A DNA stretch of 64,000 bases from Fervidicoccaceae archaeon (GTDB lineage Archaea > Thermoproteota > Thermoprotei_A > Sulfolobales > Fervidicoccaceae): the NCBI GenBank assembly GCA_038878695.1, contig JAVZVD010000003.1, positions 186,001 through 250,000 of the forward strand, given 5' to 3'. Positions 8,495 through 16,668 of the stretch are shown piece after piece (the first letter of the stretch is position 1; every line of letters begins with the position of its first letter). A program made the translations under genes and the position numbers. The notes beneath the pieces were generated by a model. That model searched no databases. It was not told the origin of the DNA and saw only the letters and a program-made list of their open reading frames with translations.

Positions 8495-9385
8495 CTACTG
8501 AGAGCAGAAGAGACAAGGGTCGCTGCTCGCCGGCCCCCCGCAGAGAGAGCAGGCGCCGCCGATTAGCTCCCGTATCTTCTCGGCCGTTCTCCTCGGCGAG
8601 AACAAGAATTCTAGGCTTCTCCCTGCCGTAACCTCTTCCACCAGCCGAGCCAGCTGGGAGTCAAGGCCGTCGAGCGCTTGGAGCTTCAGCTCAGCGGCCT
8701 CGAGCCCGTACTTCATGGAGGCGAGGGCCGCGGCCTCGTAGCACGGGATCCCATACAGGCCATTGACGATGAGCACGTCGAGCTTCGGGTGCACGAAGGA
8801 TCTGGTGAATTCGGCCAGCCCGGCCCACTCGCCACGCATGAAAGAGGAGAGCGAGAGGACCAACAGCATCTCGGGGCACGCGGGCAGGAGCAGGACGCCT
8901 ATCGCTCTCTTTTCTCCCGCGAGCTCGTTAGCGACCGAGGCGTAGAGGGCTCTAAGCCTTCTCCAAGCCCCGGGCAGCCCCAGCTGCTCCAGGCTCTTCG
9001 GAGAGCTCCCCAGCGCCCCGCTGCGCCGAGTCGCATTGCGCCAGCTCAGCACCAAGAAGTCCGGCCTAGAGGTGGGAGGGAGCGCTTCGAGCGCGCGCTC
9101 GTAGCCCTCGAGCGCGACGGCGGCAACGGAACCCCCCATTGCCCTCTCCACCTCTACGGCGGCCTCGAGCACGAGGAGACTCTCGAGAGGGGCGAGAGGG
9201 TGGATGGGCACGGTGACGAGCACGCCGCGTCCTCGAAGCAGAGGAGAGGACATGTTCTCTTTGACTGTCGAGACGACGAGCCTCCAGTGGCATTCTGTAC
9301 AGAGCCTCTGCTTAGTGAGGGGCCTGTAGATCACCGCTCCTCTCCTACCACAGCGCGAGCATAGAATAGACCTGCTCGTGGTCAA
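8495..9385 (-). CDS. Ncs6/TtuA-like protein lacking the PP-loop (Ncs2/Ctu2-like)
   Basis: The N-terminus carries two zinc-binding pairs, Cys9/Cys12 and Cys29/Cys32 (ILCSRCGRRG...RLCTECHWRL), laid out as in tRNA thiolases Ncs6/TtuA. The C-terminus carries CSLCGGPASSDPCLFC, the second zinc finger of that family. Between them, where Ncs6 has the ATP-binding SGGxDS loop, this protein reads VLVTVPIHPLAPLESLLV, so the PP-loop is gone. In eukaryotes Ncs6 works with Ncs2/Ctu2, a catalytically degenerate paralogue. This 296-residue protein may play a similar scaffold role in tRNA wobble-uridine thiolation. The start is TTG 9385; the open frame runs further upstream, but that extension has no family similarity. 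Family assignment rests on the Cys layout, not on a search. Confidence 0.6.
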   Translation of the reverse strand: MTTSRSILCSRCGRRGAVIYRPLTKQRLCTECHWRLVVSTVKENMSSPLLRGRGVLVTVPIHPLAPLESLLVLEAAVEVERAMGGSVAAVALEGYERALEALPPTSRPDFLVLSWRNATRRSGALGSSPKSLEQLGLPGAWRRLRALYASVANELAGEKRAIGVLLLPACPEMLLVLSLSSFMRGEWAGLAEFTRSFVHPKLDVLIVNGLYGIPCYEAAALASMKYGLEAAELKLQALDGLDSQLARLVEEVTAGRSLEFLFSPRRTAEKIRELIGGACSLCGGPASSDPCLFCSQ

Positions 9386-9612
9386 GCGGCGGAGGCCTCT
9401 CGCTCGATGCGAAGAGCTCGGACAGGCCGGGTAATAGCCTCGCGCGGCCCGTAGACCCGCATCATTTATGAGGTCCGAGCATCGACTGTTTGCTCGCGCT
9501 CGCGCGACTCGGGTGAGGGGGGATGAACCTCGCCTCATCACGGGGAGACTCAGCGAGCTCACCGAGAGGACCTCGCGTCGAGCGCGCGGATCGTAGCTAG
9601 AGGCTCTGAGCC

Positions 9613-10917
9613 TTGAGGGAGAAGAGCTCGAGGCTGCCCCGCTTTTACGAGATCCCGCTCGAGAAGAGGCTAGAGCTGATAGCCGAGATCGCGGAGCTGA
9701 GCAACGAGGAGAGAGCTCTGCTGTCCAGCTGGGGCAACTTAGATCCCAAGCTCGCCGACGTAATGATCGAGAACGTAATTGGAGCAATGAGCCTCCCTCT
9801 CGCGATAGCGACGAATTTCAGAGTCAACGATAGAGACTACTTAGTGCCCATGGTGATAGAGGAGCCCAGCGTCGTAGCGGCCGCGAGCCACGCGGCCAAG
9901 CTGATGAGAGAGGGCAGAGGGATCATAAGCGTCGCATCGGACCCGATAATGATAGGGCAAGTCATGTTGATCGACGTCGACGCTCCCACTTTGGCGTGCG
10001 CCGCGGTTCTCGAGAGGAGGGGCGAGATACTCTCGCTCGCCAACTCGACTAACGAGACCCTCCTCAAGCTAGGAGGAGGAGCTAAAGATCTAGAGTGCAG
10101 GTCCCTCGAGACGAGGCGCGGCCCGGCGGTGGCGGTCCACCTCCTCGTCGACGTCAGAGACGCTATGGGAGCTAACACGGTGAACGCCATGGCGGAGACC
10201 GTGGCGCCTCTTCTCGAGGAGATAACCGGCGGCAAAGCCAGGCTCAAGATCGTGAGCAATCTAGCCGATAGGAGGATTGTCAGGAGCAGAGCCGTCGTCA
10301 AGAAGGAGGCGCTCGGGGGAGAGGAGGTGGTCGACGCAATAGTCGACGCGTGGGCTCTAGCCGACGCCGACCCCTACAGAGCAGCGACTCACAATAAAGG
10401 CATAATGAACGGGGTAATCGCCGTCGCTCTGGCCACGTGTCAGGACCACAGAGCCATAGAGGCGGGAGCTCACGCGTATGCCGCGAGGACCGGGAGATAC
10501 AGGCCTCTATCCACATGGTGGAAGACCAGGGCGGGCGACCTGGCGGGGGTCCTGGAGATGCCCGTTCAGGTGGGCACGGTGGGGGGAGCCGTGAGGAGTC
10601 ATCCCGTGGCCAGGATAGCGCTCAAGATCTTGGGCGTGAGCGGAGCCAGAGAGCTGGCGGAGGTAATGGGGGCCGTCGGATTGGCTCAGAACCTGGCCGC
10701 TCTGAGGGCTCTCGTGACCGAGGGAATTCAGAGAGGTCACATGAGGCTTCACGCGAGGAACCTCGCCATAATGGCTGGAGCTACGCCGGAGGAAGCCGAG
10801 GAGGTGGCTAGATCTCTCGAGGGCGGAGGGCCCGTGACGCTCGAGCGCGTCACGAGAGCTCTAGAGGACCTCAGGAGGAGACGCTCCGAGGGTCACTCGC
10901 CTAAGCAAAAGGACTAG
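9613..10917 (+). CDS. mvaA: 3-hydroxy-3-methylglutaryl-CoA reductase, class II
   Basis: 434 residues reducing HMG-CoA to mevalonate for archaeal isoprenoid lipids. Motifs match class II (Pseudomonas mevalonii type): ENVIGAMSLPLAIA, DAMGANTVN, THNKGIMNG and GTVGGAVRSHPVA. The length fits class II, and the C-terminal flap is present with its LHARNLA segment (catalytic His). Most Thermoproteota are known for class I enzymes; class II in archaea (for example Archaeoglobus) is usually explained by transfer from bacteria. Start TTG 9613; a short 25-codon frame with a good ribosome binding site precedes it (9523-9600). The gene is convergent with the flavoprotein pair. Confidence 0.92.
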   Translation: MREKSSRLPRFYEIPLEKRLELIAEIAELSNEERALLSSWGNLDPKLADVMIENVIGAMSLPLAIATNFRVNDRDYLVPMVIEEPSVVAAASHAAKLMREGRGIISVASDPIMIGQVMLIDVDAPTLACAAVLERRGEILSLANSTNETLLKLGGGAKDLECRSLETRRGPAVAVHLLVDVRDAMGANTVNAMAETVAPLLEEITGGKARLKIVSNLADRRIVRSRAVVKKEALGGEEVVDAIVDAWALADADPYRAATHNKGIMNGVIAVALATCQDHRAIEAGAHAYAARTGRYRPLSTWWKTRAGDLAGVLEMPVQVGTVGGAVRSHPVARIALKILGVSGARELAEVMGAVGLAQNLAALRALVTEGIQRGHMRLHARNLAIMAGATPEEAEEVARSLEGGGPVTLERVTRALEDLRRRRSEGHSPKQKD

Positions 10918-10936
10918 ATGAGGGCGGCTCCGGCCC

Positions 10937-12304
10937 TTAAGATCTCGCGAGATCCTCGTGAATAGATTTGGCCGCTCTCCTGCCCCAGCCCATAGCCTCT
11001 ATCACGGTGCCCTCGCCCACTACCACGTCGCCCCCAGCGTACACGCGGGGCAGCGACGTCCTGCAGGAGCTGTCGACGTATATTCTGCCGTCGGGAAGCG
11101 TCTTGAGGCCGGGCGTCACCGAAGGCACGAGAGGATTCGGGTGGAAGCCTATCGCGTTTATCACAGTATCGACCTCGAACTCGATGAGCTCGCCGGTTGG
11201 AAGGGGCCTGGGCCTTCCACTCTCATCGGGCTCTCCCAGCTTCATTTTCTCGAGCACAACCGACTCGACGGAGAACGAGCCGCGGAACGCGACCGGTCTC
11301 ACCAGGAACACGAACTTGACCCCCTCCTCTTCGGCGTTGCGCACCTCTTCGAGCCTCGCGGGCATCTCGGCGCGCGTCCTCCTATAGAGGACCCAGACCT
11401 CTCTCGCCCCCATCCTCACCGCGGTTCTGGCCGCGTCCATGGCCGTGTTGCCGGCTCCGATTACGGCGACTCTGCTTCCTACTTTTAACGGCGTGTCGTA
11501 TTCGGGGAAAAGGTAAGACCTCATCAGATTCACGCGAACGAGGAACTCGTTTGCCGTGTAGATGCCGTTGAGCTCCTCGCCCGGCACTCCTAAGAGCCTA
11601 GGCCTCCCCGCGCCCGTTCCGAGGAACACCGCGTCGTGTTGGTCCAGCAGCTCATCCACCGTAAAGGTCTTGCCCACGACCGCTCCGAGTAAGACCTCCG
11701 CTCCAAGCTCGTCGAGATATCTCAGCTCGGCTTCGACTACGCGCTTCGGCAGCCTGAACTCGGGTATTCCGTACACCATGACGCCCCCCGGGGCGTGGAG
11801 GGCCTCGTAGAGCACTATCTCGTACCCTAGCCTCGCGAGGTCAGATGCCACGATTATACCCGCCGCTCCTGAGCCCACTACGGCTACGCTCTTCCCTCTC
11901 ACCGCGTCGACGCGCTTAGGCCTCTCGAGCCCGTTCTCGTAGGCCCAGTCGCCGAGAAATCTCTCGAGCGCTCCTATGGCGATGGGCTGGTCAAGCTTTG
12001 CGAGCGTGCACAGGGCCTCGCACTGCCTCTCTTGGGGGCACACGCGCCCAGTTATCGCGGGCACTGGGCACCTATCGGTCAGAACTCTGTAGGCCTCGGA
12101 GAATTTCCTCTCGGCCAGGAGCTTCACGAATCTCGGTACGTCGACCCCTATTGGGCACCCCGAGACGCAGGGCCTCGAGGGGCACTGTATGCACCTCGAG
12201 GCCTCGGCCACGGCCTCTCTCTCGTCATAGCCTAGAGAGACCTCGGCGAAGTCTCTCGACCTCTCGAGGGGATCTCTCTTTGGGACGGGTACTCTGAGCC
12301 TCAA
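10937..12304 (-). CDS. Glutamate synthase small-subunit-like / NfnB-type NAD(P)H-ferredoxin oxidoreductase subunit
   Basis: 455-residue Fe-S flavoprotein: an N-terminal double cluster domain (CIQCPSRPCVSGCPIGVDVP, then TGRVCPQERQCEALC) followed by two dinucleotide folds, VAVVGSGAAGI for FAD and VAVIGAGNTAMDAARTA for NAD(P)H, and a C-terminal YAGGDVVVG motif. This is the architecture of GltD, of NfnB and of SudA. The adjacent FNR-like subunit makes an Nfn/Sud-type bifurcating or ferredoxin:NADP+ reductase more likely than a classical glutamate synthase. Its ATG overlaps the stop of the partner gene (ATGA). An FMN-type glutamate synthase lies 25 kb away and could use this pair as electron donor. 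Confidence 0.88.
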   Translation of the reverse strand: MRLRVPVPKRDPLERSRDFAEVSLGYDEREAVAEASRCIQCPSRPCVSGCPIGVDVPRFVKLLAERKFSEAYRVLTDRCPVPAITGRVCPQERQCEALCTLAKLDQPIAIGALERFLGDWAYENGLERPKRVDAVRGKSVAVVGSGAAGIIVASDLARLGYEIVLYEALHAPGGVMVYGIPEFRLPKRVVEAELRYLDELGAEVLLGAVVGKTFTVDELLDQHDAVFLGTGAGRPRLLGVPGEELNGIYTANEFLVRVNLMRSYLFPEYDTPLKVGSRVAVIGAGNTAMDAARTAVRMGAREVWVLYRRTRAEMPARLEEVRNAEEEGVKFVFLVRPVAFRGSFSVESVVLEKMKLGEPDESGRPRPLPTGELIEFEVDTVINAIGFHPNPLVPSVTPGLKTLPDGRIYVDSSCRTSLPRVYAGGDVVVGEGTVIEAMGWGRRAAKSIHEDLARS

Positions 12305-13146
12305 GCTCTCTTCGCCTCCGAGTAGAGCCTTAGAGAAAGGCCCTCCTGGTCCCTGAAGGCCCCCAGCCTCCTGATCAAGTCCTCCCAGTCGACGGCATAC
12401 GCATCGAACTCAGGCCCCTCGACGCACGTGAAACGAACTCTGCCCCCCACCTTTACTCTGCAGGCCCCGCACATCCCCATGCCGCATACCATGATCGGGT
12501 TGAGGCTCGCGTATGCTACGGGCACGCCGCGCTTCGCGGCGACCTGAGCGCACGCCCTCATCATAAGGGCGGGGCCCACGATCCAGACTGCGTCGAGCTC
12601 GAGCCCCTCTCCCATGAGCTCATCGAGGAGTTGAGAGACGAAACCCTTGAATCCTCTGCTCCCGTCGTCGGTTGCTACGTGGACCTCGTCGCAGAACTCG
12701 GAGAGCTTTTCCTCGAAGACCAAGAGAGACGAGGACCTGGCCCCGACAACCGCGATAACCTCGTTACCGAGGCCTCTCAGCGCTCTCGCGATCGGGTAAA
12801 GAGCAGCATTGGCGACTCCTCCCCCCACAACGGCCACTCTGCCGTACCGCTCTATCTTGCTGGGATTGCCGAGTGGCCCAGCCACGTGGTAGACCTCTTG
12901 ACCTTCTCTCAGAGCGGAGAGTTTCTTCGTGCTGACTCCCACCTCGAGGAAAACCATCTCTATCCAGCCTTCTTCGCGGCTCCAGTCCACGAGAGTGAGA
13001 GGGATCCTCTCCCCCCTCTCATCGGCCATGACCATGACGAACTGGCCGGGCTCGGCCTTTCTAGCGACGAGCGGAGCCCTGACCACTATGTCAACTATGC
13101 CGGGGGCTAGGGCCCTCCTCCTCAGCACCTCGTGCTTCGTCTTCAC
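12301..13146 (-). CDS. NfnA/SudB-type ferredoxin-NADP+ reductase subunit
   Basis: 281-residue FNR-family protein: a beta-barrel FAD domain (PGQFVMVMADERGERIPLTL), an NAD-binding segment (VAVVGGGVANAALYPIARAL) and a C-terminal [2Fe-2S] loop (MVCGMGMCGACRV...RFTC). This matches the small subunit of Nfn or sulfide dehydrogenase complexes. Start is GTG 13146, where family similarity begins; the open frame extends to 13407 but runs antisense to the TnpB remnant. A TATA element is visible near 13199-13209 (minus-strand AAAATAATAAC). It is the first gene of the two-gene operon. Confidence 0.88.
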   Translation of the reverse strand: MKTKHEVLRRRALAPGIVDIVVRAPLVARKAEPGQFVMVMADERGERIPLTLVDWSREEGWIEMVFLEVGVSTKKLSALREGQEVYHVAGPLGNPSKIERYGRVAVVGGGVANAALYPIARALRGLGNEVIAVVGARSSSLLVFEEKLSEFCDEVHVATDDGSRGFKGFVSQLLDELMGEGLELDAVWIVGPALMMRACAQVAAKRGVPVAYASLNPIMVCGMGMCGACRVKVGGRVRFTCVEGPEFDAYAVDWEDLIRRLGAFRDQEGLSLRLYSEAKRA

Positions 13147-13240
13147 GGCGCAACGCCCCTCTCTCGCGCCCGACACCGGGGAGCCCTCGAGAGAGCCGTT
13201 ATTATTTTGGTGCGCGGCCTTACCTCTTGACCCATTGTGA

Positions 13241-13576
13241 GCGTCCTCGATAGCGCCAGAGCATGGTGTAAGAGTAGAGCTCGTAGACCCGAGAAACACG
13301 TCCAGAAGATGCCCTGTCTGTGGCTCCAGCTTATCTCTAATGACGGGCAATGCCCAGAGGAGAGGCTGGAGCTTCAGACCCGTAAAATGTGGTAAATGCG
13401 GGTTCACTCACGACAGAGACGTAATAGGAGCGTGGAACACAGCTCTAAAACTAAATGCGAGCCCCGTGCCGTTGGGCTCGAACGGTGCCCATGACCCCTG
13501 CGCGGAGCGGTCGGTGACCACGGTGAACCGCGGGGCTGAGGCGCAACCCGCCCTAGGAAAACCCGCAAAAACCTAG
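13241..13576 (+). pseudogene. TnpB (IS200/IS605 OrfB) C-terminal remnant
   Basis: The frame reads HGVRVELVDPRNTSRRCPVC, then CGKCGFTHDRDVIGAWNTAL: the TnpB zinc ribbon (two CxxC) followed by the third RuvC motif with its Asp (DRDVIGAWN). An in-frame stop lies just upstream at 13238. The N-terminal three quarters, including RuvC motifs I and II, are missing, so this is a dead fragment. The tail after GAWNTALKL is variable, as usual in this family. I see no TnpA gene, and I could not identify element ends or an omega RNA. Confidence 0.85.
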
Positions 13577-13796
13577 AGCGGGAAACGGCATCGGTTACGT
13601 CGCTGCTGTGGAGAGCGCGAGGAAGATCGGGGGAGGAGAGGCCTACGCTTTTCTCGTGGTCGTTTGAGCATTAAATGGAGGTCGGCTGGGCGTAGACTGG
13701 AATCCGCGCGAAGACCGAGGCCACGACGTTAAGCGCCGCTAGAGCGGCGAGCGAGCCGATCAGGAGAGCTCCGAGGACGAGCTCGGCTCTGCCATT

Positions 13797-14519
13797 TTAG
13801 GGTCGCTCCGAGCTAAGGAGCATAGCCAGCCTCAGGGCCTCTCTCGCGTTCTTGAGCATCCAGTGATTATTGTTGAAGAAGATGTATAGCTTCGCCGGAC
13901 CAATAGACAAAGCCGACCTCAGGAGCTCCTCGATCTCGCGAAGCTCGTAGTCGTGGGCGTACCAGGTCGCTCGGCCGTGCATCCTCAAGTAGACAGCGTC
14001 CCCTGTCATCTCGATCCACGTGATATCGGGAGAGTCGACGGAAACTACCGTCGCGTTAGCTCTCTCGACCACGGCGAGCCCCTCCTCGGAGAACCACGAC
14101 GCATGCCTGAACTCTATGGCTAGCCTCCGACCCAATCCCAGCCTCGAGGAGATCTTCTCGACCCTCTCCTCATTAGCGCGTGTCCTAGCGAAGGTCGGCG
14201 GCATTTGTAGTAGGTAGAAATCGACGAGTCGGTCCAACGGCTCGAACCTCTCCAAGAACCTTGATGCGATCTCGGCGGCTTTCTCGTTCAACCTGTAGAT
14301 GTGCGAGATCGACTTGTGGAACTTCACGCTCCACCTGAGCGCGGATCCTCTCCTCGCCCACGAAGATACGTGACGCACCGAGGGGAACCTGTAGAACGAC
14401 GCGTTGAGCTCGACGGCGTTGAGGCCGCTGTGGGAGACGTACCAGTCCAGGGTGCCTTCGGGGTTCCAATCGTAAAGCCAGCCGCTCGTGCCTACGTAGA
14501 TTTCCGGCTTCGTCGCCAT
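13797..14519 (-). CDS. DUF72 (YecE-like) family protein
   Basis: 240 residues with the DUF72 TIM-barrel motifs: IYVGTSGWLYDWNPEG at the N-terminus, NAVELNASFYRFPS, WSVKFHKSISH, FYLLQMPPTF, AIEFRHASWF, YLRMHGR and a C-terminal IFFNNNHWMLKNA. The family is widespread and its biochemical role is unsettled. Start ATG 14519. The in-frame sequence after its TAA stop stays open and hydrophobic for about 40 codons (see findings). Confidence 0.9.
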   Translation of the reverse strand: MATKPEIYVGTSGWLYDWNPEGTLDWYVSHSGLNAVELNASFYRFPSVRHVSSWARRGSALRWSVKFHKSISHIYRLNEKAAEIASRFLERFEPLDRLVDFYLLQMPPTFARTRANEERVEKISSRLGLGRRLAIEFRHASWFSEEGLAVVERANATVVSVDSPDITWIEMTGDAVYLRMHGRATWYAHDYELREIEELLRSALSIGPAKLYIFFNNNHWMLKNAREALRLAMLLSSERP

Positions 14520-14567
14520 CCCGAGAGCCTCTGGGCGTTTAGTTTTTAAATCCTCGAGGAAAGCTCT

Positions 14568-15590
14568 TTGTGCGAGCGCTCTAGGTTGAGGTGGAGAGTT
14601 TTTGTCGGACTCGGACTCGCGCAGCCGCGGAGGGCCCTCGAGCTGGGCTCTCGGGCCCTCGTAGCCGATCCGGTAGACGAAGATCTAATCAATGGCCTCG
14701 AGAGCCTGGGCTTCAGCGTGACTTATTCGCCGAATATAACGCGTGACGAGCTCCTCCGCGCCATAGAACATTACGATTTGCTAATCGTCAGGAGCAGGAC
14801 CAAGGTAGACGCCGAGGTCCTGAAGCGGGGAGCGAGGCTCAAGGTCGTAGCGAGAGCGGGCGTAGGCCTCGATAACGTTGACGTGGAAACTGCCACGAGG
14901 CTCGGGATAACCGTCCTCTGCGCTCCCGAGGCCCCCGCGCAATCTGTCGCGGAGCTCACTATAGGGCTCATGATAGCTGCCGCTCGCAGACTGACCGAGG
15001 CCATAGAACTCGCTAGGTCCGGCTCTTGGAAGAAGGTGCAGGGCTTCGAGCTCCAAGGCAAGCTCGTTGGAATAATCGGATTCGGCCGGATAGGCTCAAA
15101 GGTCGCCCGCATCCTGAGGGCGTTCGAAGCCCGCGTCCTCGTCTACGACGTCGCGGACGTCAGCCAGAAGGCCCTAGCGCTCGGCGCCGAAGTGGCGAGG
15201 AGCTTACACGATCTGCTGAGGCGCTCCGATATAGTGTCCCTCCATGTCCCCCTAACGCCGGAGACCTATCACATGATAGGTCCGAGGGAGTTCGAGCTCT
15301 TCAAAGACGGAGCGATATTAGTGAACACTTCGAGAGGCGCGGTAATCGATACAAGAGCTCTGCTCGACGCTCTCAACTCGGGCAAGATCGGGGCGGCGGC
15401 GCTGGACGTCCTTGAGAACGAGCCGCCGAGAGAGCCCCACGAGCTCGAGCTGCTGAGGCACCCGAGGGTCTTGGTCACGCCGCACATAGGCTCCCAGACC
15501 GTAGAGGCTCAGAAGAGGATAGCAGCAGAGATCCTTAGCAGGTTGAGAGCGCTGATGAGCGAGGAGAGGAGAGATGGAGACGCGCGCTAG
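14568..15590 (+). CDS. serA: D-3-phosphoglycerate dehydrogenase-like 2-hydroxyacid dehydrogenase
   Basis: 340-residue D-isomer 2-hydroxyacid dehydrogenase: a catalytic domain starting RALVADPVDEDLINGLESLG, the NAD-binding glycine motif GIIGFGRIGSKVA, then the catalytic Arg (VNTSRGAVID), Glu (LDVLENEPP) and His (VTPHIGSQT). There is no C-terminal ACT domain, as in short archaeal SerA forms. It oxidises 3-phosphoglycerate for serine synthesis; the overlap with an aminotransferase gene supports this. Start TTG 14568 follows a TATA element (about 14541-14549) closely and implies a leaderless mRNA; TTG 14586 is an alternative. The first 25-30 residues look non-conserved. Confidence 0.85.
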   Translation: MCERSRLRWRVFVGLGLAQPRRALELGSRALVADPVDEDLINGLESLGFSVTYSPNITRDELLRAIEHYDLLIVRSRTKVDAEVLKRGARLKVVARAGVGLDNVDVETATRLGITVLCAPEAPAQSVAELTIGLMIAAARRLTEAIELARSGSWKKVQGFELQGKLVGIIGFGRIGSKVARILRAFEARVLVYDVADVSQKALALGAEVARSLHDLLRRSDIVSLHVPLTPETYHMIGPREFELFKDGAILVNTSRGAVIDTRALLDALNSGKIGAAALDVLENEPPREPHELELLRHPRVLVTPHIGSQTVEAQKRIAAEILSRLRALMSEERRDGDAR

Positions 15591-16668
15591 AATCTTCACG
15601 CCGGGGCCCGTTGAGCTGCACGAGAGAGTGCTGACCGCTCTCTCGAAGCAGGTGCTCTCCCACAGAAGTGCCGAGTTCAGGAAAGTGCTCGCGGAGATCC
15701 TCGAGGGAGTGAGGAGAGCCGCCTTATCCGAGCACGCGGTCCCCCTTCTGCTCACGGGCTCGGGCACCCTGGCCGTAGACTCTATGGTTTACAGCATAGT
15801 AGACCCAGGGGACGAAGTAATCCTCCTCGAATTCGGCGAGTTCGGCTCCAGGCTCAGGAAAACTCTCGAGACCAGGGGCTGTCATGTGACGGTCCTGAGA
15901 GCTCGGCCCGGGAGAGCCGTCGAGGTCGAAGAGGTTGAAGAGGTCCTAGACACGCGCTCGAACTACAGAGCCCTCTTCACGGTTCACAACGAGACAAGCA
16001 CGGGCGCGAAGCTTTCCGACCTCCGCGAGATAGCGGAGGAGGCTAAGAAGAGAGGGCTCCTCGTATGCATAGACGCCGTCTCCTCGTTGGGGGGAGAGCC
16101 TCTCTACATGGACGCGTGGGGAATCGACGCGGTGGCCACCTGCAGCCAGAAGTGCCTTGGCGGCCCGCCCGGTCTATCCTTCGTTCTCTTAAGCCGAGAG
16201 GCCGTTCGGAGAGCGCGCGAGACCAAGGCCAAGCCCCCCTACTTGGACTTGAGTAAGTACATAGAATTCGCCGAGAAATTCGAAACGCCCTTTACTCCAG
16301 CGGTGAATCTGCTCTTCGCCATGAGAGAGGCCCTGACTCTATTGGCCGAGGAGGGGCTCCAGCGCAGGTGGGCTAGATACGCCAATCTCGCGTCCAGACT
16401 CTACACCGAGCTGGGCGAGCTGGGCCTCGAGGCTTTCCCCGAGCGGGATTTCCGCGCCAACACGATCGTCGCTCTGAGGCCTCCCCCGGGCCTCTCCGCC
16501 TCCATCGTTGTCGACAAACTCGAAGAAGAAGGCGTGATCATCGCGCGGGGCATGGGCGAGCTCAGAGACTCTATGCTCAGAATCGGAGTGATGGGCTACA
16601 TGACTGATGAGGATGTCGACACGATAGTCTCCGCGTTTGGGAGAGTCATGGAGGGGCTCTCGAAGTGA
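15574..16668 (+). CDS. Class V aminotransferase (serine-pyruvate / phosphoserine aminotransferase-like)
   Basis: 364-residue fold-type I PLP enzyme of the alanine-glyoxylate/serine-pyruvate group: FTPGPVELHERVL at the N-terminus, HNETSTGAKL, the cofactor-binding Asp in IDAVSSLGG, and the Schiff-base Lys in CSQKCLGGPPGLSFV. It overlaps serA by 17 bases and the next gene by 4, so it is in a tight operon. Paired with SerA it may serve as phosphoserine transaminase, as proposed for archaea lacking classical SerC. Alanine-glyoxylate transamination is the alternative. Confidence 0.85.
   Translation: METRARIFTPGPVELHERVLTALSKQVLSHRSAEFRKVLAEILEGVRRAALSEHAVPLLLTGSGTLAVDSMVYSIVDPGDEVILLEFGEFGSRLRKTLETRGCHVTVLRARPGRAVEVEEVEEVLDTRSNYRALFTVHNETSTGAKLSDLREIAEEAKKRGLLVCIDAVSSLGGEPLYMDAWGIDAVATCSQKCLGGPPGLSFVLLSREAVRRARETKAKPPYLDLSKYIEFAEKFETPFTPAVNLLFAMREALTLLAEEGLQRRWARYANLASRLYTELGELGLEAFPERDFRANTIVALRPPPGLSASIVVDKLEEEGVIIARGMGELRDSMLRIGVMGYMTDEDVDTIVSAFGRVMEGLSK

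Noticed and set aside
8495-9787. 430-codon version of the Ncs6-like gene
   Set aside because: The first 134 codons are Ser/Arg-rich, without similarity, and run antisense into the HMG-CoA reductase gene.
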